A DNA stretch of 5,010 nt, taken from contig ONFW01000135.1 in assembly GCA_900317215.1 (NCBI GenBank), forward strand, positions 1 to 5,010. Reading direction: 5' to 3'. The notes beneath the pieces are model-generated. The model saw only the letters and a program-made list of their open reading frames with translations, searched no databases and had not been told where the DNA came from. The DNA is from an uncultured Eubacteriales bacterium (GTDB taxonomy: Bacteria > Bacillota > Clostridia > Oscillospirales > Acutalibacteraceae). Positions 1 through 5,010 of the stretch are shown piece by piece. How positions within the stretch are numbered: the first letter of the stretch is position 1; every line of letters begins with the position of its first letter. The position numbers and the translations under genes are program-made.

Positions 1-2010
1 ATCGACATTTTTTATTTTCAGTTTCTCAATAATATACAATGAGGAGCCTTTGAGCCTTCCGGTATAGTTCTCCAGAAACTGCTCTGAATCAATAAACGGT
101 GTACATGACATTTGCTGAAGCACCACAGAATACTGCTTCTCCCATATGTCTTTTAAGTATTTCTTGTCACTCATTATAGCATGAGGAAGAACCTGAATAA
201 AAAGTGGGAATAGGTCAATATCAAGAATCAACTTTGTATTCGTATCAGTGCCGAACAAAACTTTTCCCAGCTCTACAACCATAATATCGTTGTTTTTTCT
301 TTTTTCTATCTGCTGCTTCAAAGTAGATACTATATCTTCTTTTAATCTTTTGTCATATTTATTTGCATAGTCAATAAAACTCTTTATTCTGTCACATATT
401 TCAATAAGCTCTTCATCTGAATTTATATTGCGTAACAAAGTCAAATATATCTTTACACATACATTGTAATCATTATCCTTGTTATACAAATCGTATGAAT
501 TATGCAAAATAACAGAGAGTGTTTTATGATATTCTGTACACGAATGAGCCTCATACACAGCACACAACAGATTAAGATTTTGAAGCTTTGGCTTATGATG
601 AGCATTCTGGCTAAGTTGCAGTATCATGGATTTGAAGTACTTATGGAAAATTTCATCGTCCGTTTCCGTAATCTTATAGATAGCAAAATCAACAGTTTCC
701 TTACTAGCCTTTCCTTTCTGGATATTTCGCAGTACAATCGCAGTTAAAGCAGAGTGAGTGGCAGTAAGACGGTTATCTCTGTCATCCATTAGCAGACTGA
801 CCGCCGCCGTTTCCATTTCCTCCGAATACTCTTTTATTCTGCTTATTATACATATAATCACCCGAGTTAAAATTTCGTAAAGCTCAGGAAACATTTCCAA
901 CGAAATACCAATAAGCTTTATGAGAGAAGCCACAGTCTGCTGCATTTCATTGATTTGTGCGTCATCGATATGTATATCTGTATTATCCTCTTCAAAAATC
1001 TGACGATTGAGATACAAAACCGTAAGCGAATCCATTAACTCAGGCAGCTTTAGTATCCTATCAACATTTGTTCCAAATACTTTGGTAAAGAATCTATGGA
1101 ATTCCTCAATGGCATGGTCATCGTTCCTTACACTCCACAGGTATTGCCCAAGAATACCCTTTGTATACGAACAATTGATCTTGCCGCTTTGCAAATCAAA
1201 CAGTGATATACCCATATCCTCTAAGTTATTTGTATAACGTCCGGAAAGTATGCGAACCTTAAAGTCACTTATACAGTCATCAAACGGGTTCTCGTTCCAA
1301 TAAGAAACACCGCTGTAGAAACGAGCCACGCAGTCCGGCAGAAGATAGAGCAGCTGTGCAAGAAGCTTTTCTCCCAATTCGCTGCCGCCATCAGAATCCC
1401 ACATCTGCTCATTCACTCCTTGAATGATAAGTGCTGTCCAGCCGCCGGCAGATATATGCTGACACACTGCTGCAATAAACGTGGCAAAGTTTTTCTCATT
1501 AAACCCACACTGTTCTAAAACATCTTCCGGCGAACCAACAAGCAAGGTATCAGGCATAACCAGCGTTTCGTTTACAGGGACTGCATTATTGCTTCGCAAA
1601 CCTCCCGTCCTGCTGCTGACATCGTTATAGTCATCGTATGCACTGCGAACAACCATGCTTTGCGGATATCTCAGCAAAAAAGCCCTTTCCTGCTCTGTTG
1701 CAGTGAATGTATGAACAAAGCTTACTGTTCCTCCGGTATCACACAGATCATGAACTCGAAAAGATCGTGTTGCAAAGAGCGTTCCTCCGACCTGGTATAA
1801 CCTCAAAATACCTCGTCCGTTTTCGGTATTTCTCGGCATAGAAATATCAGGAAAGCACGCATGACTATGAATTATCTGATCCAAACCTTTCTGATTCTCC
1901 ACAGGCAGTTCACGCAGACTTTGGGAAACAGCAGCTGTTTTAAAGCCCGGAGACATAGATTGGTCGTATAAGCCTTTTACACATCGTAATATAAGATGCT
2001 GACCGATCAT
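1..2010 (-). CDS. GAP1-like GTPase-associated protein (3' end outside window)
   Basis: The frame from the ATG at 2010 stays open for 670 codons to the left edge without a stop, so the protein is longer than 670 residues and its C-terminus is unseen. Residues 1-140 open with GQHLILRCVKGLYD and then SPGFKTAAVSQSL. I recognise this as the style of GAP1-N2, the N-terminal domain of GTPase-associated protein 1 (the name means associated, not activating). Residues 145-270 fit the GAP1 middle domain: a helix with LLYLLPDCVARF (225 region), then a strand/aromatic segment (FYSGVSYWNENPF) and a further strand KVRILSGRY. From about 295 to 670 the chain is predicted largely helical and charged, with no motif I can name; it could be a helical-repeat scaffold. 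No signal peptide or clear membrane helix is seen. The start is four bases after the GTPase stop. The coding frame is certain, the GAP1 assignment likely, and a scaffold or effector role in a conflict system is inference. Confidence 0.9.
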   Translation of the reverse strand, partial: MIGQHLILRCVKGLYDQSMSPGFKTAAVSQSLRELPVENQKGLDQIIHSHACFPDISMPRNTENGRGILRLYQVGGTLFATRSFRVHDLCDTGGTVSFVHTFTATEQERAFLLRYPQSMVVRSAYDDYNDVSSRTGGLRSNNAVPVNETLVMPDTLLVGSPEDVLEQCGFNEKNFATFIAAVCQHISAGGWTALIIQGVNEQMWDSDGGSELGEKLLAQLLYLLPDCVARFYSGVSYWNENPFDDCISDFKVRILSGRYTNNLEDMGISLFDLQSGKINCSYTKGILGQYLWSVRNDDHAIEEFHRFFTKVFGTNVDRILKLPELMDSLTVLYLNRQIFEEDNTDIHIDDAQINEMQQTVASLIKLIGISLEMFPELYEILTRVIICIISRIKEYSEEMETAAVSLLMDDRDNRLTATHSALTAIVLRNIQKGKASKETVDFAIYKITETDDEIFHKYFKSMILQLSQNAHHKPKLQNLNLLCAVYEAHSCTEYHKTLSVILHNSYDLYNKDNDYNVCVKIYLTLLRNINSDEELIEICDRIKSFIDYANKYDKRLKEDIVSTLKQQIEKRKNNDIMVVELGKVLFGTDTNTKLILDIDLFPLFIQVLPHAIMSDKKYLKDIWEKQYSVVLQQMSCTPFIDSEQFLENYTGRLKGSSLYIIEKLKIKNVD

Positions 2011-2014
2011 CTAA

Positions 2015-3733
2015 CTACCTCCCCCTTTTTCCAAAAAAACCTTTTATTTTTGCTCCCAGCCCGTTTTCACTGCCGTCAAAAAATTTCGGTGGATTACGGT
2101 TCTGAAAATCTTGCTCCTCATCGTTCATTGCATATATCATTGCACAGCTATCGTACCACGAATTAAAATTCTTCTCAGGCGACATGGCATAAATATTCTC
2201 CATAATAGGAGGTATCATCTTGAACTTTGTAAGAAGATAAAGCATCGGAAGCTCAATAAATCTCGGATGAATACTATTGATTGGAACAGTATATTGCTCC
2301 AATTCGGTCAGAAGCTTTTTACCGGCATCTTCGTTTCCGGCGGTAAAACTGTCGTTTAATTCGGAAAGCCTATCGTAATCGGTGCGTGATACGAGTATTC
2401 TATCTGATGTCAGTCCATTACTCATATTTCTGATATTCTTGTTAAATTGAAATATCTTAACATCGCATCCTATTGAAGAAACCGGTATATAAGCCGCAGA
2501 TGTAAACATTCTTCTTAAAATTTTATACCAGTTTCCGCCCGAGTCAAGCTGACTAACAATATTCTCAGCACTTGCTGTAACAGGCTTATAAAACTGTGTA
2601 GCCCAGTTTTTATCACGACCAATGAAATATTTTATATCTCCTGTTCCGGCAATTGCCGGCTCGTCCTGTTCTATTTTCATATTTTCGTAATTATCATATA
2701 TACCGTCTACCTTAGTTAAAAGGCAGGCTGTAGGCTTATTAACGGCAGTGCCTGTACTGTCCTTAAATATTACGCTTAATATATTTTCCATTTCAGACAA
2801 AGACTCAATATTCATATTACTTCTGCCGGGCATTTCATGACGTGGTCTGTTTAAAGAGAATGGATCTGTAAGAACAAACAAGGCATCTGCACGGCGGCAG
2901 CATTTTGTAATATCCTCTATGCCTGAACCGCCCGTATAACCTTCACCTACTACATCACGGAAACATAGAATACAAGTGGTTGTACTATTATCGTCCATAT
3001 TGGACCCATTCAGTCTGCGAGTTTCTACCATTAAGCAGTGCGGAGGCGGAGTCATCTGCGTTGTCGGAGGAAATTCACCCCTATTTTCAAAATCTACAGC
3101 TTTATTTCGCACAATATCCTCATCTCTGCTTGTCAGATGAGAAAACCTCCAAGAAATTTCAAGGTTAATATTATGGATCTTTTCATTAAAGAGTCCATGA
3201 AGCTGTGCGTAGTGCTGCATTGTCAGAAATACTGTTTTACCTGCTGTTGAGTGACCGATCATTGCTACCGTAAATACAGGCATTTTACCCGATTCTTCCA
3301 ACAATGGTTTTTTACAATGCGGACAGTATCTTTCATTGATTGTACCATTATAAAGCTTACCATTGATTGACAGCTTTTTAACAGAATATCCAACGCAAAG
3401 ATAACCATTTACAACAAGATCGGGATCATAAACATGAAGAGGAAATTTAATATCTTTGAAAAAAATCGGCTCTGCTTTACCCCCCGCTTTTTTTACGTTA
3501 TCATTTATCTCTGTTCCGCTCATATATGAAGAGCTTATACTGTCAAGTACATTGTCTGCTCCATCCATTCCGCCCATTCCGCCCATTGCCATACCAATGC
3601 TGCTTCCATGGGAATTTCCTTTAGATTTGGATTCACCTGCAAAATCCAAATTCGAGGGAGTGATCTTGTACTTCACCTCAGATGATTTTATTTCTTGAAG
3701 ACAGTGAACGCACTTGATCCTATAATAACTCAT
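2015..3733 (-). CDS. Zinc-ribbon TRAFAC-clade GTPase, DO-GTPase2-like
   Basis: A predicted cytoplasmic GTP-binding switch protein of 572 residues, counted from the ATG after AAGGAG. Seen: CxxC at 8-11 and CPHC at 137-140, probably the two halves of one zinc ribbon split by a long insert that includes a Met/Gly-rich stretch (46-58). Walker A/G1 GHSTAGKT is at 160-167. A Thr-rich loop at 224-228 is a possible G2. G3 is DVVG at 260-263, followed by Glu264 and a beta strand ending in DP (ADALFVLTDP, 282-291). G4 is TKVD at 340-343, a Thr-for-Asn form of NKxD. A possible G5 is VSSIG at 418-422. The C-terminus is basic and aromatic (KIKGFFGKRGR). The paired CxxC ahead of a GKT P-loop is what I recall for DO-GTPase2-type proteins of predicted NTP-dependent conflict systems, usually encoded beside GAP1-like proteins, as here. 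GTP binding is well supported; the subfamily and the defence role are inference. Confidence 0.93.
   Translation of the reverse strand: MSYYRIKCVHCLQEIKSSEVKYKITPSNLDFAGESKSKGNSHGSSIGMAMGGMGGMDGADNVLDSISSSYMSGTEINDNVKKAGGKAEPIFFKDIKFPLHVYDPDLVVNGYLCVGYSVKKLSINGKLYNGTINERYCPHCKKPLLEESGKMPVFTVAMIGHSTAGKTVFLTMQHYAQLHGLFNEKIHNINLEISWRFSHLTSRDEDIVRNKAVDFENRGEFPPTTQMTPPPHCLMVETRRLNGSNMDDNSTTTCILCFRDVVGEGYTGGSGIEDITKCCRRADALFVLTDPFSLNRPRHEMPGRSNMNIESLSEMENILSVIFKDSTGTAVNKPTACLLTKVDGIYDNYENMKIEQDEPAIAGTGDIKYFIGRDKNWATQFYKPVTASAENIVSQLDSGGNWYKILRRMFTSAAYIPVSSIGCDVKIFQFNKNIRNMSNGLTSDRILVSRTDYDRLSELNDSFTAGNEDAGKKLLTELEQYTVPINSIHPRFIELPMLYLLTKFKMIPPIMENIYAMSPEKNFNSWYDSCAMIYAMNDEEQDFQNRNPPKFFDGSENGLGAKIKGFFGKRGR
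2018..2025 (-). promoter_or_regulatory. Ribosome binding site for the GAP1-like gene
   Basis: The minus strand reads GGGGGAGG, with its GGAGG core at 2022-2018, seven bases before the ATG at 2010-2008. It overlaps the last codons of the GTPase gene (Arg-Gly-Arg), just before that gene's TAG. It sets the start of the large downstream frame and implies translational coupling with the GTPase. Confidence 0.88.
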
Positions 3734-3734
3734 C

Positions 3735-4403
3735 TTAATTCTCCTTTTTTCCAAATAGTGTTGAGAAAAAAGCTGCAAAACAGCCCTTTTTTTCTTTTTC
3801 TGAATACTTTCGGCATACCACAGAGGAGTCGGGTATCTCTAACTTAAAGTTAGACGCTCCGTCCGGTAAATAGAATGTAAGAATATGGCTGTACGATTCC
3901 GAACGAATAATAGGCCGATAAATCCGATATAGGAATCTCACACCGCAAAACGTATACGAATAGCATAAAAGACCCGTTGGTATACTTGTGCTGCTGTTGA
4001 CAAGAACAGTCATAATGTTATTTTTTAGATTCTCTCTCCAGAACAGCTTTCCGGCACCACTATATCCCGTATATGTAATCCTATCTATACCGAAGTTGCG
4101 GCAGGCAATACGAAATCTGCTCACGGTTTCGTCATTGCTTATGTAATCGGCAATTCCAACCACAATAAACGTATGCATATTTGATTCGTTGTTATAGCGT
4201 ATCGAGTAGCTCACCGATGAAGGCGATATATTAGCCCAAAGAATATTCTCCTCTTTTATCTTTCCGCTATCACTGTCAGAAATTTCCGCTATACCAATCT
4301 TCTGTAAAGCCTTATTTGTTTCCGGTCTGTCCCACGAAAACACAAATTTAGATTTGCCTGCGTCGTACTTACAAGTAACATTGTCAAGCTTTATAAGCTC
4401 CAT
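3735..4403 (-). CDS. Beta-rich (fibronectin III-like) GTPase-operon protein with basic/aromatic tail
   Basis: A complete 222-residue protein of no family I can name. The ATG start is fixed by a strong ribosome site and lies four bases after the previous stop. Residues 3-103 alternate short hydrophobic strands with polar turns and have a Trp (W24, in KFVFSWDRPE) placed like the core Trp of fibronectin type III modules, so an Ig/FnIII-like beta sandwich is my best guess. Residues 107-192 look like a second beta domain (MTVLVNSS, VRFLYRIYRP, SHILTFYLPDG). Residues 200-222 form a Lys/Glu linker followed by the aromatic, basic end FAAFFSTLFGKKEN, which could touch membrane or a partner and resembles the end of the GTPase encoded next. 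There is no signal peptide or long membrane helix, so it is probably cytoplasmic. The GTPase gene starts one base after its stop. A binding or adaptor role is inferred from fold guess and context. Confidence 0.9.
   Translation of the reverse strand: MELIKLDNVTCKYDAGKSKFVFSWDRPETNKALQKIGIAEISDSDSGKIKEENILWANISPSSVSYSIRYNNESNMHTFIVVGIADYISNDETVSRFRIACRNFGIDRITYTGYSGAGKLFWRENLKNNIMTVLVNSSTSIPTGLLCYSYTFCGVRFLYRIYRPIIRSESYSHILTFYLPDGASNFKLEIPDSSVVCRKYSEKEKKGCFAAFFSTLFGKKEN
3741..3746 (-). promoter_or_regulatory. Ribosome binding site that fixes the GTPase start
   Basis: The minus strand reads AAGGAG, seven bases before the ATG at 3733-3731. This supports that ATG over an in-frame TTG at 3778, which would overlap the previous gene by 44 bases. 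The site lies within the last codons of the upstream gene (Lys-Lys-Glu). Confidence 0.88.
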
Positions 4404-4407
4404 ACGA

Positions 4408-5010
4408 TTACACCTCCCCGTCCTTATATCCGGATATTATCTCGGTCGGCTTTGTCCAACAAACAATGTAAAAGCAGTCGTTAATGTTTTCCACTATTCT
4501 CACCTGACGCTTAATATCTCCATCGATATAGAGCGTCTTTGCCAGTTCCGAACGATCCATAATATCGAGAATAATCTGATACTCAGGCTCAATCGTACTG
4601 TTGTATCTTCCCAAAAGAACTCCTGCCTTTTCCATGCATTTTTTTACGATTTTACGTGCGTCCGCCTCATCTTTGTAGTTTTTCTCAAGATTTTTAAGAT
4701 ATGTTGCTGCATTTACTCGGTAATTTGTCTTTGCAAGCTCAAAGACCTTCTCAATAAACTTTTGCTGTGCAGTTGTTGTATTTTCGGAATATTCAAGCAT
4801 ATTAAAATAAAGGTCTATCAGCTCCTTAAGCATATCGTCCGTCACGGTGAACTCTTCGGCAAGATATTCGTGAACTATCTCTTCTGCCTGCCAGTAACGC
4901 ATCTCATCATTGACAATACTCTTAAGCTTCATTACAAAATCTGATGCACGCTTATGTGCTTTCAGCATTTTCTCCGTATCGGAATTACTTTCTATCAAGA
5001 GTGCACTGTA
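4408..5010 (-). CDS. Helix-rich protein of unknown function, first gene of the GTPase operon (5' end outside window)
   Basis: I do not recognise this family. The reading frame is open from the right edge to a TAA stop, giving 200 visible residues. A TTG at 4998 and an ATG at 4968 could be starts. The TTG has no ribosome site in the few bases visible before it, and the ATG has only a GGAG three bases upstream, which is too close to be convincing, so I treat the gene as cut at its 5' end. Visible residues 10-135 are charged and look almost wholly alpha-helical (Lys/Glu-rich runs around KAHKRASDFVMKLK and FIEKVFELAK), like a helical-repeat or adaptor region. Residues 140-195 look more mixed, with beta-like stretches (RQVRIVENI, CFYIVCW). 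No transmembrane segment, signal peptide or catalytic motif is seen. The stop lies four bases before the next start, so it is probably co-translated with that gene. A role as adaptor in the GTPase system is inference from position only. Confidence 0.85.
   Translation of the reverse strand, partial: YSALLIESNSDTEKMLKAHKRASDFVMKLKSIVNDEMRYWQAEEIVHEYLAEEFTVTDDMLKELIDLYFNMLEYSENTTTAQQKFIEKVFELAKTNYRVNAATYLKNLEKNYKDEADARKIVKKCMEKAGVLLGRYNSTIEPEYQIILDIMDRSELAKTLYIDGDIKRQVRIVENINDCFYIVCWTKPTEIISGYKDGEV
4411..4419 (-). promoter_or_regulatory. Ribosome binding site for the beta-rich protein gene
   Basis: The minus strand reads GGGGAGGTG here, a near-perfect Shine-Dalgarno. Its GGAGG core (4417-4413) ends nine bases before the ATG at 4403-4401. 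It lies inside the last codons of the upstream gene (Gly-Glu-Val), so ribosomes finishing that gene can restart at once. Confidence 0.85.

Noticed and set aside
502..1237. Two short plus-strand open frames (502-747 and 1007-1237)
   Set aside because: Both are antisense to the continuous 670-codon minus-strand frame of the GAP1-like gene and have no protein-like features.
2111..3698. Short plus-strand open frames (2111-2359, 2980-3168, 3038-3250, 3456-3698)
   Set aside because: All are antisense to the GTPase gene, whose motifs and start are well supported.
3741..3752. Slippery heptamer A-AAA-AAG in the correct frame near the end of the beta-rich protein gene, suggesting programmed -1 frameshifting
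   Set aside because: A -1 shift reaches a stop within a few codons and only changes the tail by a few residues. It does not join the GTPase frame, which is in the +1 phase. The A-rich run is explained by the ribosome site.
3734..3778. N-terminal extension of the GTPase from an in-frame TTG at 3778
   Set aside because: It would overlap the upstream gene by 44 bases, whereas the ATG at 3733 has AAGGAG at ideal spacing and begins the zinc-ribbon sequence.
4354..4944. 196-residue plus-strand open frame
   Set aside because: It lies antisense to two well-supported coupled genes, has a Cys/Ile/Leu-rich composition typical of a reverse-strand shadow, and would break the operon layout.

Overview
All detectable coding capacity in this window lies on the minus strand, as four tightly packed genes read from right to left. 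Stop-to-start gaps are 4, 1 and 4 bases. Each of the three internal starts has a strong purine-rich Shine-Dalgarno sequence nested in the end of the gene before it. There is no intergenic space, no RNA gene, no mobile element, no repeat array and no visible promoter or terminator, so this is the inside of one operon whose two ends lie outside the window. AT-rich coding sequence and near-perfect GGAGG ribosome sites suggest a low-to-moderate GC Bacillota, probably a gut-type Clostridia/Ruminococcaceae member. That assignment is inference from composition and style, not from a marker gene.

Layout in transcription order: (1) 5010-4408, the 3' part of a helix-rich protein of unknown function whose start is probably outside the window. 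(2) 4403-3735, a 222-residue protein rich in predicted beta strands, with a fibronectin-III-like first half and a short basic/aromatic tail. (3) 3733-2015, a 572-residue P-loop GTPase with an N-terminal split zinc ribbon, Walker A GHSTAGKT, a DxxG motif and a TKVD base-recognition motif, resembling the TRAFAC-clade 'double-GTPase' (DO-GTPase2-like) proteins. (4) 2010-1, at least 670 residues of a large protein that runs off the left edge. Its first part resembles the GAP1 (GTPase-associated protein 1) N-terminal and middle domains, and the rest is a long helical region.

The pairing of a zinc-ribbon DO-GTPase-like protein with a GAP1-like protein matches a class of NTP-dependent conflict (defence or self/non-self) systems predicted by comparative genomics. 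To my knowledge its mechanism is not well established. The most likely reading is a GTPase switch (gene 3) acting with a large GTPase-associated scaffold or effector (gene 4) and two less-conserved partners (genes 1 and 2), made in balanced amounts by translational coupling. Family names rest on motif recognition and recall, not on a database search.
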